64,000 nucleotides of DNA from Vibrio sp. SS-MA-C1-2 (lineage in GTDB: Bacteria > Pseudomonadota > Gammaproteobacteria > Enterobacterales > Vibrionaceae): contig NZ_CP090981.1 of assembly GCF_021513135.1 (NCBI RefSeq), positions 1,736,001 through 1,800,000 of the forward strand, given 5' to 3'. A program made the position numbers and the translations under genes. The notes beneath the pieces are model-generated. The model did no database searches, was not told the DNA's origin, and worked only from the letters and a program-made list of their open reading frames with translations. Shown in pieces: positions 1 through 9,057 of the stretch; position 1 is the first letter of the stretch, and each line of letters opens with the position of its first letter.

Positions 1-1262
1 ATAACTAAAATTGCCATGAAATAACCAGATGTTGGGAATAAGATATTAGTTATTCCGTCACCCCATTGAGTAGCTAAAACAATTGTTTGGCGAGTTATTC
101 CTAATAAATCTGCAAGAGGAATTAAAATGGGCATAGTTAATAATGTTTGCCCACTACCAGAAGGAACTAAAAAGTTAAAAACAGCCTGAGTAAATAATAT
201 ACCAATAGAGACCATCGATGATGGTAGAGTTGCCAAAGCAATCGATAAATGATGAACAATAGTATCTAAAACGTTACCATCGACTAAAACAACAGAAACG
301 GCTCGAGCAACACCAGTTATTAAAGCGCCTGTCAGCATATCTTGAAAAGATAAATTAAATTTATTACAGATCTCATTGGGCTTAATACCTGCAATGGCAG
401 CCGCAAGAATAGACATACAAACAAATAATCCTGAAAGTTCGTAAAACCCAAGACCAAAAATAATGGTACTAGCAATAATTGCGACAAAAACAAAAAGTGT
501 AATAATGCTTGAGTAGAATAATCGAGAACTTATTTCCTCAATGACAATATCAGGAGAAGCAATTGGTGTAACTCGGTTATTTTTTGCGTAATTTAAAATA
601 TAATAAATAGCAATAGACATAACAATTGTTAATGTCGCAAAGCGGAATAATGCACCAGAAAACATTGGTAATTCGGCTAACATATGCCCAAGTCCAACAT
701 TAGTTGGTGATGTGATACCAAATGCAAATCCAAATGTACAGCTAATTAGAACAAGTGCTACCCCCGTCATTTTGTCATATCCTAATTTTGCCATTAAAGG
801 TATTACGATAGGTATATATGCAATACCTAATTCAGGAGTACCAACAAAAGCACAGATTGCTGAAAAAATAACCATTAAAATTGGGATAGCTAAATATTCA
901 GACCCTTGTATCTTGTTAATTAATGTGTTGATACCAAATGAAATAACGCCAATTCTTTGTAATACACCAATTGAACCACCAACGAGAAGAGTGAGAAATA
1001 CAACAGATGATGCTTCACTTAATCCTCTAGGTATTGCAGTCACAATTTGCATTAAGTCAACTGGGGAGTTTTCTGTTACCGTATAAGAACCAGCGACAAC
1101 CGTTTGACGCCCATTTTCTAATGTAATTCTTGAAAACTCACCCGCTGGAATTAAATAGCTTAATACTGCTGATATAAGTAACATTCCAATTAGAATCAGA
1201 TAGATGTCTGGAAACTCTTTTTTTACAGGTGCTTTAATATGTACGGTTGTATCTTGTTGCAT
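1..1262 (-). CDS. YfcC/DcuC-like membrane carrier, partial (C-terminus outside window)
   Basis: Reading leftwards from an ATG at 1262 the frame stays open to the window edge, so about 420 N-terminal residues are visible and the end is missing. A short polar start is followed by a membrane segment (YLILIGMLLISAVLSYLIPA) and a PAGEF turn, as in the YfcC family of the C4-dicarboxylate/basic amino-acid ion-transporter superfamily; many further hydrophobic segments follow. It starts 50 bp after the NCS1 permease stop and is probably in the same transcript, which suggests import of a purine-breakdown compound or an associated organic or amino acid. The substrate cannot be read from sequence. Family confident, role inferred. 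Confidence 0.75.
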   Translation of the reverse strand, partial: MQQDTTVHIKAPVKKEFPDIYLILIGMLLISAVLSYLIPAGEFSRITLENGRQTVVAGSYTVTENSPVDLMQIVTAIPRGLSEASSVVFLTLLVGGSIGVLQRIGVISFGINTLINKIQGSEYLAIPILMVIFSAICAFVGTPELGIAYIPIVIPLMAKLGYDKMTGVALVLISCTFGFAFGITSPTNVGLGHMLAELPMFSGALFRFATLTIVMSIAIYYILNYAKNNRVTPIASPDIVIEEISSRLFYSSIITLFVFVAIIASTIIFGLGFYELSGLFVCMSILAAAIAGIKPNEICNKFNLSFQDMLTGALITGVARAVSVVLVDGNVLDTIVHHLSIALATLPSSMVSIGILFTQAVFNFLVPSGSGQTLLTMPILIPLADLLGITRQTIVLATQWGDGITNILFPTSGYFMAILV

Positions 1263-1312
1263 TGATATTTCCCTTATCACAGTTAATTTACGTGGAGTGT
1301 TTGAATAACTTT

Positions 1313-2773
1313 TTAGTTATTAGTTGAAAGTACGTGTGATCTGTTTGCTTTCATCAATGTGTAATAAAGTCCCGCACCTAAGATAGCGCCAATAATCCAA
1401 CCAAAACCGTTGAATATAGTAAGTGCAGGTACCCAGATTGTTGCGACAGCAAAGATCGCGGAGATTAAAGCTGAGAAAATAGCGATACGGTTCCAACCAT
1501 TATTATAGTAATAACGTGAGTCAGGCGAAGAAGAGAAGAGATCTTGAACATCTAGTTCTTCTTTTTTTAACAGGTAATAATCTGCCATCATGATTCCGTA
1601 GATTGGCGCTAGCATTGCACCCAAGCTATTTACAAATCCCGCAATACCAATTTGACTTATCACAGAGACCCAAAGTGCACCAATAAAGAAAGAGATAATG
1701 GAAGTTAGTATGCCACCTTGTTTAAAGTTGATTTTTTCTGGCATTAGATTTGCCAAGCCATAAGCTGAAGGGATAAAGTTTGCAACGAGATTAATACCCA
1801 CAGTAGCAGCAAAGAAACAGATAGCGGCGACGATGGTTAGGATTGGATTATTAACTCGTTCTATGATGTCAGCCGGATTTGTTAGGTTTTCACCAAATAC
1901 AACGGCAGTGCCTGCAGTGACAAAGAGGGCGATAATCGAGAAGATTAAAACATTACCAGGTAAACCATACCAATTTCCTTTTTTCAACTCAGCTTCAGTT
2001 TTGACATTACGTGTGAAATCACCAAAGTTAATAACAACAGCAGCAAAGTAGGCAATCATCGTCCCCATAATTGCAAAGAAAGCAGAGATTGATGAGCCTT
2101 CATATTCGCTATTCCCTGCGAATATATTACTTACTGCAGGTAACATTTTATCACCAGCTTGATACCAGATAGCAATCATCAATACAATCATGACTAAATA
2201 GACAAAAGGGCCAGCCCAGTTCAAAAATTTGGTTATCCCATCAATTCCACGCATAAACATGACTAATTGGAAGCTCCAGACGAGTAAGTAAGAGATCCAT
2301 TCAACCGATGTTAGAGAAAGGAATGTAAAATAGATTGTCGGTTCAAAAATGGTGTTGATTAATAGTGTTACCGCAGTTGAGGCAAAATAAGTTTGAGCAG
2401 CAAACCAAAACATAGAAACAATGGCTCTAGTCATGGATGGAATGTTAGCGCCATAAACCCCCATGCTTGCCCTTGCAAAGACAGGGCTGGGAATACCATA
2501 TTTGATACTAGGTTTACCGGCTAAATTACAAAGCACCATAATAATGATTGAAGCAGCCATAATTGCAGCTAAAACAGACCACCCATTTAAGCCATAACTG
2601 ATAAAGAGTGATGCTGCTAAGGTATAGCCAAATAAGCTTTGTACATCATTAGCCCAGACATTAAATATTTCAAAACTTCCCCAATTTCTCTTTTGCTTCG
2701 CAATGGGAGCAAGATCTTCATTGTAGAGTTTGGGGTCGCAAGCTTTGATGTTGATCTCTTTTTGTTCATCCAT
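1313..2773 (-). CDS. NCS1-family nucleobase/allantoin permease
   Basis: A 486-residue cytoplasmic membrane protein with about 12 hydrophobic segments and the usual NCS1 length. The family pattern is visible in the N-terminal third: a soluble leader ending in a NWGSFEIFNVWANDVQS stretch before TM1, then GIPSPVFARASMG, the region that binds the substrate ring in Mhp1-like proteins, and W-F-A-A-Q in TM3. NCS1 members import cytosine, uracil, hydantoins, thiamine or allantoin. In a urate/allantoin gene island, allantoin or a related ureide is the likeliest cargo. It heads a minus-strand unit that continues into the YfcC-like carrier. Substrate is inference. Confidence 0.85.
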   Translation of the reverse strand: MDEQKEINIKACDPKLYNEDLAPIAKQKRNWGSFEIFNVWANDVQSLFGYTLAASLFISYGLNGWSVLAAIMAASIIIMVLCNLAGKPSIKYGIPSPVFARASMGVYGANIPSMTRAIVSMFWFAAQTYFASTAVTLLINTIFEPTIYFTFLSLTSVEWISYLLVWSFQLVMFMRGIDGITKFLNWAGPFVYLVMIVLMIAIWYQAGDKMLPAVSNIFAGNSEYEGSSISAFFAIMGTMIAYFAAVVINFGDFTRNVKTEAELKKGNWYGLPGNVLIFSIIALFVTAGTAVVFGENLTNPADIIERVNNPILTIVAAICFFAATVGINLVANFIPSAYGLANLMPEKINFKQGGILTSIISFFIGALWVSVISQIGIAGFVNSLGAMLAPIYGIMMADYYLLKKEELDVQDLFSSSPDSRYYYNNGWNRIAIFSALISAIFAVATIWVPALTIFNGFGWIIGAILGAGLYYTLMKANRSHVLSTNN

Positions 2774-3358
2774 GATGAGAATATTCCTTTGGTTAATAAT
2801 TTGTTAATTAAAAGTTGTTATTATCTTCGATGCAAAACAATTACTTTTTAAAGCTCTAAGTTGAGTGCTAGATCAAAGATTTTTGAATGAAAATTACATT
2901 TTTTGCAAAACTCTTGTGATCTGTTTAACTATTTTGTAAAGGGGATGCCCTCCTGCCTCGTTGCTTGATTGTTAAATATGTAAAGCAATATTGAGGCCAG
3001 AAATTAATAAGTTTTAATTGGTTTGTAAGATGTTGATATAATTATATTTAATGTGAGGTGGCATAACGTTGTAATTAATGTATGTACAACTTTGGTGCGA
3101 AATTAATTCTCTGGGACTAATTTAGGGCGGTCAAAGAGGAGGCTGAATTTTTGAATAACTCAACTCTGGCTCTATCTTCTTTTCATTTCGAGGTTGAGGC
3201 TGTTGTCTGCTATGTATTACTTAGTGACAACAGTAATCATGTTGATTTAGATATTTAGTTTTAAGGTATATCTAAAATAAGTGGAGTTGCTAGTAGGTAG
3301 ACGGCAAGTGAGTGAAGCCCTAGCGACTTCAAGTATGAAAGGTATAAACAATTTACGG
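2774..3358. other. 585-bp non-coding stretch upstream of the NCS1 permease
   Basis: No plausible gene on either strand. The left part must hold the leftward promoter of the permease; the right part holds the terminal region of the upstream minus-strand gene and a shortened ERIC-type repeat at 3267-3346. No convincing operator palindrome was found. Confidence 0.5.
3267..3346 (+). repeat. ERIC-type repeat, internally deleted copy
   Basis: Begins GTATATCTAAAATAA and ends with TCAAGTATGAAAGGTATA, the two termini of the full repeat seen for example at 47696-47823. About 45 bp of the middle (the CATGAGTATA...CCAACAACC part) is missing. Strand here means the orientation that starts with ATACCTAAAATAATT. 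Confidence 0.8.
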
Positions 3359-3802
3359 CTAGAGTAAATTTTTAATCATTTGGTGGTTTTTTTCTGACAT
3401 CGCAAGGTAACCCACTAAGGTACTTTCTTTAATAAACCAGTAATCATTTTCAATTTTACTCGATGCATAAATCTTAATGCTTTCAACTTCAGAAGGGAGA
3501 GAAAGTAACGCTTTGACAGCGAGTTTTATCGTGTACTCATCGATAGAGACTTTATTCAATCTATCAACCGTAGTAAGGGTGAGATGACAAGGAAACCCTT
3601 CTTTTTCTGCTCGTTCAAAAACAGCGCTTAATCCATTTTCTTTTAACTTCTTTAATACAGTGGTTTGATTTTGAGAGATCTTTGCTCGTGATATTAGCTT
3701 TTTGAAGACAAACTTATAGATCAACAGCATATCTAGGATAAAAACCGCAACAACAATAACAATCAATAAGAACCAGCCTAAAGGCGTTGTTGGTAATGGC
3801 AT
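3359..3802 (-). CDS. Hypothetical single-pass membrane protein
   Basis: 147 residues. Residues about 9-31 form one strongly hydrophobic segment (LLIVIVVAVFILDMLLIYKF) followed by a lysine/arginine-rich stop, then a soluble cytoplasmic part of about 110 residues of mixed alpha/beta character. No motif recognised. It sits alone between an ERIC remnant and the divergent exonuclease-like lipoprotein gene and has its own upstream space, so it is probably monocistronic. Start ATG at 3802 follows an AAAAGAG stretch. Function unknown. Confidence 0.6.
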   Translation of the reverse strand: MPLPTTPLGWFLLIVIVVAVFILDMLLIYKFVFKKLISRAKISQNQTTVLKKLKENGLSAVFERAEKEGFPCHLTLTTVDRLNKVSIDEYTIKLAVKALLSLPSEVESIKIYASSKIENDYWFIKESTLVGYLAMSEKNHQMIKNLL

Positions 3803-4021
3803 TAATGCATCTCTTTTTTGAGGGTATATTCATTAATAGTAGCTCTTTTTTAAGATCATTTTTGATTTAGATATTTTAATCACAGTTGTTATTCAATCAA
3901 TTGTTATACAATAAGGTTTTAGTTGGTTAGATTTTTTCAAGTTGCTAATTACTTTTACAAATTGGGTTTTTACATCGTGTTTTTACAGCGTATTGATTAA
4001 AAATAGATTGGGATAGAATAA

Positions 4022-5534
4022 ATGGAATTTAAAAAAAGGTTATTGGTTTCTGCATTAGTGATGGGGTTAATGTCTGGTTGTGTTAATACAACAGAGCAAA
4101 GTGCCGAGCCTTCAGTCGTTGACTTAACCATCGTATCTGCAAATATGTGGCTTAGTTTAAATAAAAACTTTAACAACAAGAACTCCTTTGATCTCGCTAT
4201 TGAAGAGCTAAAAGCCGCAGATGCTGATGTGTTATTACTTTCAGAAGCGGGAGGAGTCAATGCTCGTCTCGCTCAAGAGCTAGGGATGTATTTATGGCAA
4301 GGTTCTCATCAAGTTGCTGATTTAGGGATCTTGTCTAAATACCCTATTGTGAAGGTCATTGATGCTCGAGATCAGGATAAAGGGGTTGACCATGGTGGAA
4401 GTATTGGTGCGGTTATTAATATTAATGGAACTTTAGTTAATGTATGGGCTAACCATCTAGATTGGACCAATTATATAACGTATGACGCACGTGGTGGAAA
4501 TGGTGAGTCATGGCAAGCGAGAGAAAACTGTGAGGTTATTTCAGATAGTGACATTTTAGATAAAATGGATAGACAATCAAGACGTCCTGCCCAAATGGAG
4601 TATGTTCTTGATAAGAATAATCAATTAAATAATAGCAATATTATTTCCATTATCGGTGGTGACTTCAATGAGCCGAGTGGACTTGATTTGGACTACCGAA
4701 ACTCAAACGATGTTTGATCATTCAGGTACGGTGTATGATTTTTTAACTCATCGACTGATTCGTGAAGATGGGTATATTGATAGCTACCGTCAACTTTATC
4801 AAGATCCAGTTACCTATCCTGGAATTACATGGCCTGTGGTACAAGAAGATAGTTGGACTGCAGGAGATAGCTATCTTAAAGAGTGTGGGCGAGCGTTAGA
4901 TGATCGTGATCGTATTGATTTTATCTATTATAACCAAACGCCAAATATAGAACTCAAAGCGGTCTCATTTATTGGGCCAAGAGCAAATACGTTCTTTAGT
5001 AGTCCAGAAGGGAATGATACAGACTACCAATGGCAAGACCCATTTTCAGGCAGTCGAGTGAATAATCAAGGGGAACCTGATTATAATGAACGAGAGTTCG
5101 TCTCTGATCATCTCTGGTATCGTGCAGACTTCATGATAAGAACTGCTGGGGAGTTTGAAACGGTTAGCTCAATTGAATCAGAGCCTATATTCTCGAATGT
5201 AACCATTACAAAACCCAAGAATAAGCAACAAAACAGCGGACAGATCGTTTCATTTACACTCAGTAATTTAGGTTTGTGGGATAATAATCTACAGTATGAA
5301 TTTGAAATTATAGGTAATAAAGAGGGATCGAGAGAGCAGAGTTGGCAAACTATTGGTATTGAAGGTAAGCCATTAGAACAACAACAGTTCACTCTTGAAA
5401 TTAAGCCCGAAACACTTGAGCGATTTAAGCAGTCACTGTTTAGTGATCAACTCCAGATTCGACTACGAAGTGTTGAACCGATAGCGAGTTGGCGCAAGCA
5501 CTATGCCGTTTTAACATTGCCAGCCTTAAAATAG
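4022..5534 (+). pseudogene. Endonuclease/exonuclease/phosphatase-fold lipoprotein, split by a 1-base frameshift
   Basis: The N-terminus has a lipoprotein signal (KKRLLVSALVMGLMSGC), so the product is predicted to be anchored in the envelope. Family signatures follow: SANMW near the start, LLLSEAGG with the metal-binding Glu, WANHLDW, GGDFNEPS, and near the C-terminus DRIDFIYYN and SDHLWY with the catalytic Asp-His. The first reading frame ends at 4717 and the second runs from about 4690 to 5534. Removing one T from TTT at 4687-4689 restores ...NEPSGLDWTTETQTMFDHSG..., giving a protein of about 503 residues. A likely extracellular phosphodiesterase or nuclease. The frameshift may be a sequencing error. 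Confidence 0.75.
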
Positions 5535-5558
5535 TAAATGTAAGAAAAATATATGAGA

Positions 5559-5596
5559 TAGGTACTTACTATTTAAATCCAAAATATAAGTACCTA
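5559..5596. terminator. Hairpin between convergent genes
   Basis: TAGGTACTTA at 5559-5568 pairs with TAAGTACCTA at 5587-5596, loop 18 nt, lying between the exonuclease-like gene (plus) and the GntR gene (minus). A-rich and T-rich flanks on both sides fit a bidirectional terminator. Confidence 0.5.
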
Positions 5597-5622
5597 CTAT
5601 TTTAATGCCATGACTTTAAATG

Positions 5623-6309
5623 CTAATTATTCACTACATCAGAAAAAACATTATGAAGATCAAATGTCGACTCATTGCTTAAATTAAGCCCACTCGCTAA
5701 ATGATCTAAATGTGCTTGCATTAATGATTTTGCTCTTTCAGTGTTACCTTCCTCAATGGCTTCAACTAACTCTCTATGCTCTTTTAATGCACATAACGGC
5801 GTGTGTTGAGAAGATTTTTTCCCATACAGAGAAATTAAAAGAGAGCATTGTGAGACCGTGATTTTCTGAAAGTTAAGCAGGGCACTATTTTTTGCCATCT
5901 GTGCCAGTTGAACATGAAAATCTCCCGAAATTCGAATTGCCCTTCCTTGATCACCTTTTTCGATTGCATCTTCTTCTAAATCAATTAGATTTTTAATTTC
6001 TGTTATTTTTTCTTTGGTTCGATTTTCGATGGCTAATTCAAGAATAGCCATCTCAAGGACTTGGCGAGCTTTTATAATCTGTTTGGCTTCATCGATCGTC
6101 GGAGCATAAACCGTCGCGCCTTTATTTGGCTGAATCGTGAGGATATTCTCCATTGAAAGACGAAAAAGGACTTTACGGATTATTGTTCGACTAACAGAAA
6201 ATATCTCACATAAAGACTCTTCACTCAGTTTAGTTTTAGGTGGGATCTTCTGCTCTAGAATCGCATCGAAGATGTGTCTGTATACAATTTCATCCTGTTT
6301 TTTCATCAT
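5623..6309 (-). CDS. GntR-family (FadR/FCD) transcriptional regulator, probable regulator of urate catabolism
   Basis: 228 residues. An N-terminal winged helix (about 1-75; LSEESLCEIFSVSRTIIRKVLFRLSMENIL, then QPNKGATVYAP for the wing) precedes an all-helical FCD effector domain (about 85-215). The FCD metal-site histidines are visible in FHVQLAQMA, EHRELVEAIEEGN and MQAHLDHL. FCD regulators sense carboxylates or similar small metabolites through that metal. It is the last gene of the minus-strand puuE-allA-puuD run, so it is the natural candidate to control the divergent urate operons. A TGTATACA octamer lies within its own start region (6279-6286) and others in the divergent region. Repressor role is inferred. 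Confidence 0.85.
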   Translation of the reverse strand: MMKKQDEIVYRHIFDAILEQKIPPKTKLSEESLCEIFSVSRTIIRKVLFRLSMENILTIQPNKGATVYAPTIDEAKQIIKARQVLEMAILELAIENRTKEKITEIKNLIDLEEDAIEKGDQGRAIRISGDFHVQLAQMAKNSALLNFQKITVSQCSLLISLYGKKSSQHTPLCALKEHRELVEAIEEGNTERAKSLMQAHLDHLASGLNLSNESTFDLHNVFSDVVNN

Positions 6310-6389
6310 AAACCTAGTTGTTTTTTTTGATATAAATAGCTTCGCATATTAAGGATTAAATAACAAATAGCGCTAAGTTTGATTAATAA

Positions 6390-6503
6390 TGAAGTTGCTA
6401 GGTTGTTGGCTGTACTCGTTCGCCCCAATCATAGAGTACACCTATACTCATGGGGCTTCACTTGCTTGCCGCCCACTAGCAACTTCAATTACTCTGGGTA
6501 TAT
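6390..6503 (-). repeat. ERIC-type repeat, full-length copy
   Basis: Carries the core GCTAGGTTGTTGGCTG, CGCCCCAATCATAGAGTACA and ACTCATGGGG segments and ends CTGGGTATATA. It lies between puuD (downstream end) and the GntR start, both transcribed leftwards, so it would be transcribed within any puuD-GntR message. Confidence 0.9.
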
Positions 6504-6513
6504 AAAGCAATAA

Positions 6514-7776
6514 CTAGTTGGTAATTACAGCGCCATCTTTAATCCACTGACCAAGGATTTCTCGCTCTTCTGGTGTCATCTTTGTAATGTTACCTAAAGG
6601 CATAACATTAGTATTAACAGCTTGCGCAAGAATACGAGTTGAATTTAGCTTTACTTGACTAATATCATCTAAAATAACACCACTTGGTGCAGTCGAGAAG
6701 GCTGAAAAAGTCGGTGATTCAGAATGGCAAGTTGTGCAGCGACCTTTAATGATTGACATAACTTCTTGATGTTGACTCTCTGTATTTGCTGTAGAGGTTG
6801 TATCAATGGTTTCCTCGATAATCACGATATCGGTCTGTTCAGTTATTGATGATTGAGCCATTACTGACGCAGGTTGAACACCAAAATTTCCGGAAGTTAC
6901 ATAGGCTAGACAAATCATACCTAATGCAGCCGTTGGAACCGCCCATGCAAACTTTTGGCTATTGTGACGAGTATTGAAGTAGTGACGAACTAAAATACTG
7001 ATTGCTGCTAATGAAGCCAGTATTAACCAGTTATATTCATTGCCGTAAGTTGAAGGAAAGTGATTACTGATCATAATAAATAAGATCGGTAACGTAAAGT
7101 AGTTGTTATGACGAGAACGTAATAGTCCTTTAGCTGGTAAGCTTGGATCTGGTTGTTCATTGGCTTCGATAGCGGCAACTAAATTTCGCTGAGCGGGCAT
7201 AATCACGCGAAATACGTTGCCTACCATGATGGTACCCATAATCGCACCAACATGGATATACGCGCCACGGCCTGTGAAAATCTGACTAAGTAAATAAGCG
7301 GCTAAGGTTAATAAGGCGAATAAGATCACTCCAAGTAGTACTGGCCTTTTCCCCAATGCTGAATCGCATAAGAAGCTATAGATAAACCAACCTGAAATAA
7401 TCGCGCCAACACCGATAGCAATTGCTCCACCTGAACTTAATCCACTGTCAGGAGAAACCAGATAAATATTCGCATTTAAGTAATAGACAACAGATAGTAA
7501 TGCAACACCGGTAATCCATGTGAAATAGGCTTCCCATTTAAACCAGTGTAAATTTTCAGGCATTTTTTCAGGCGCAAGTTTGTATTTTTCTAAGTGATAA
7601 ATACCACCGCCATGAATAGCCCAAAGATCACCCGTTAAACCTGTTTTAGGATTAACGCGATTTAAGTTGTTTTCTAACCAAATAAAGTAAAATGAAGCAC
7701 CAACCCATGCAACACCCGTAATCATATGAGCCCAACGGATGGCAAGATTCAGCCATTCAACCATATAAGATTCCAT
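6514..7776 (-). CDS. puuD: Urate hydroxylase PuuD (membrane domain plus cytochrome c)
   Basis: 420 residues. About 300 N-terminal residues form a urate-oxidase-type membrane domain with 7-8 hydrophobic helices (start MVEWLNLAIRWAHMITGVAWVGASFYFIWLE is diagnostic, with conserved His and Trp). A linker rich in T/S leads to a C-terminal cytochrome c domain with heme motif CTTCH (Cys347, Cys350, His351) and a likely axial Met in VMPLGN (about 393). The enzyme oxidises urate to 5-hydroxyisourate and passes electrons to the respiratory chain rather than making peroxide. Next acting proteins HIU hydrolase and OHCU decarboxylase are encoded nearby. A pentanucleotide repeat lies 77 bp before its start codon. 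Confidence 0.93.
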   Translation of the reverse strand: MESYMVEWLNLAIRWAHMITGVAWVGASFYFIWLENNLNRVNPKTGLTGDLWAIHGGGIYHLEKYKLAPEKMPENLHWFKWEAYFTWITGVALLSVVYYLNANIYLVSPDSGLSSGGAIAIGVGAIISGWFIYSFLCDSALGKRPVLLGVILFALLTLAAYLLSQIFTGRGAYIHVGAIMGTIMVGNVFRVIMPAQRNLVAAIEANEQPDPSLPAKGLLRSRHNNYFTLPILFIMISNHFPSTYGNEYNWLILASLAAISILVRHYFNTRHNSQKFAWAVPTAALGMICLAYVTSGNFGVQPASVMAQSSITEQTDIVIIEETIDTTSTANTESQHQEVMSIIKGRCTTCHSESPTFSAFSTAPSGVILDDISQVKLNSTRILAQAVNTNVMPLGNITKMTPEEREILGQWIKDGAVITN

Positions 7777-7852
7777 AATATAAATCCTTCTATAATATGA
7801 GAAATACGTTTCTCAATTAGTACTAATTTAGTGTTAGAGCAATAATGTCATT

Positions 7853-7915
7853 GTTCTGTTCTGTTCTGTTCTGTTCTGTTCTGTTCTGTTCTGTTCTGTT
7901 CTGTTCTGTTCTGTT
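7853..7915. repeat. Pentanucleotide microsatellite (CTGTT)12
   Basis: Twelve perfect CTGTT units occupy 7856-7915, preceded by a partial unit; on the transcribed strand this is (AACAG)12. It fills most of the spacer between the allA stop (7937) and the puuD start (7776), beginning 77 bp upstream of that start. Tracts of this kind change length by slipped-strand mispairing. Being outside the coding frames it could alter promoter spacing, RNA structure or read-through from allA into puuD. Confidence 0.95.
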
Positions 7916-7936
7916 TGATTTTATGCGGTATTGTTC

Positions 7937-8464
7937 TTAGGCCGAGGGGGCATCAAGCTCTACATATAATGTTTTATCAAAAAAGTATTCATCACAGTTA
8001 TTACCATCTCCTACACGGTCAACAACAACTTGTAATAAATCATCGTCAAGAGCAATAACGGGATGGTGCCAAACATTTTTGTTATAGCTGACACCTTGAG
8101 TTCCATCACTATAAAAAGCATGTAAATCTTCAATTTGTGGACTTTCGCCCGGTTGAGCAACAACAACTAAAAAGGGGATACCATTAATGGGAATAAATGC
8201 TTGAGATCCTAATGGATGACGCTCAACCATTTCGATACGAAAAGGCATTGATTTTGCTTTAGATTCAAAAAGACTAATAATTGAGTTTCCGCCTTGATCT
8301 AAAGTGTCGGTGTCTGCTAAACGGTGATAACGCTTAGTGCCACCATTATTAATATAAAAAAACTCAGCTTGATTTTTATCAATAACTTGACCAAATGGTT
8401 TAAAATTTTCTGGTGTTAATGGTTCGATTTTTAATGCCAACTTTGTTGTTGCTTCTGCAATCAT
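7937..8464 (-). CDS. allA: Ureidoglycolate lyase
   Basis: Releases glyoxylate and urea from (S)-ureidoglycolate. The protein matches the AllA family over its length: LTPENFKPFGQVID, FYINNGGTKRYHRLAD, ERHPLGSQAFIP, GVSYNKNVWHHPVIAL. I chose ATG 8464 (175 residues) because an AAAGGAAG ribosome site lies 5 bases upstream; an ATG at 8485 is in frame but would place that site inside the gene. Order puuE-uraD-allA with short gaps indicates one transcript. The glyoxylate formed is used by malate synthase G encoded at 14580-16784. Confidence 0.92.
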   Translation of the reverse strand: MIAEATTKLALKIEPLTPENFKPFGQVIDKNQAEFFYINNGGTKRYHRLADTDTLDQGGNSIISLFESKAKSMPFRIEMVERHPLGSQAFIPINGIPFLVVVAQPGESPQIEDLHAFYSDGTQGVSYNKNVWHHPVIALDDDLLQVVVDRVGDGNNCDEYFFDKTLYVELDAPSA

Positions 8465-8507
8465 CTCTACTTCCTTTAAATTCATCGCGACAATTTATTT
8501 AGCTGTG

Positions 8508-9053
8508 TTATAGCTCTTGTAGGCGGAACATTGCGATTTTATTTATCTCTTTAATAGCAGTATTAAACTCAACTTCTGGAGAGTGATGAATTCGAACTTC
8601 AAAAGCATCAAGGATTAAAAATCTATTCGCCCCTTTCACTGCCATGATAAAAGGAAATTGAAATTTTTCCTTATATGCTGAATTTAATTGCTGAAATTTC
8701 GTCATCTCTTCTGGGCTGCATTGATCAATGCCTGCGCCCGCTTGTTCTTTTGTCGATGACTCAGTTAACTCACCATTAATCGCTGCTCGCCCCGCTAAAT
8801 CAGGGTGAAGATTAATTAATTCTAATTTTTTCTCATTGTGACTCTTATCGAGAATGGTTGCCATTTTTCGATGCAATTCATTTATATTGTTGTCTTGCTC
8901 GGATAGCCCATCGGTGTAGGCTAATTCAGCAATCCAGGCACTATGTTCATAAATATCACCAAAAACAGAAAGAAATTGATCTTTACTCATCTCTGAAGGG
9001 GTGACGGTTTTAAATTGATTTTCCGCTGTTAAGCATGTCGTTGCTGTTGTCAT
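8508..9053 (-). CDS. uraD: 2-oxo-4-hydroxy-4-carboxy-5-ureidoimidazoline (OHCU) decarboxylase
   Basis: 181 residues, the usual length. Converts OHCU to (S)-allantoin, the third step after urate hydroxylase and HIU hydrolase. Recognisable family segments are FGDIYEHSAWIAELAY (with the catalytic His), LINLHPDLAGRAA, SSTKEQAGAGIDQCSPEE and FPFIMAVKGANRFLILDAFEVRIHHSPEVEFNTAIKEINKIAMFRLQ. It starts 4 bp after the puuE stop and ends 43 bp before the chosen allA start, so the three genes are probably translated from one message. Confidence 0.93.
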   Translation of the reverse strand: MTTATTCLTAENQFKTVTPSEMSKDQFLSVFGDIYEHSAWIAELAYTDGLSEQDNNINELHRKMATILDKSHNEKKLELINLHPDLAGRAAINGELTESSTKEQAGAGIDQCSPEEMTKFQQLNSAYKEKFQFPFIMAVKGANRFLILDAFEVRIHHSPEVEFNTAIKEINKIAMFRLQEL

Positions 9054-9057
9054 TGTG

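Noticed and set aside
712-1086. Plus-strand open frame of 124 codons
   Set aside because: It lies antisense to the YfcC-like carrier, has no ribosome site, and its sequence is what the reverse of a membrane-protein gene gives.
7853-7915. Repeat array that could be taken for CRISPR
   Set aside because: It is a simple 5-bp tandem without spacers, and no cas genes are near.
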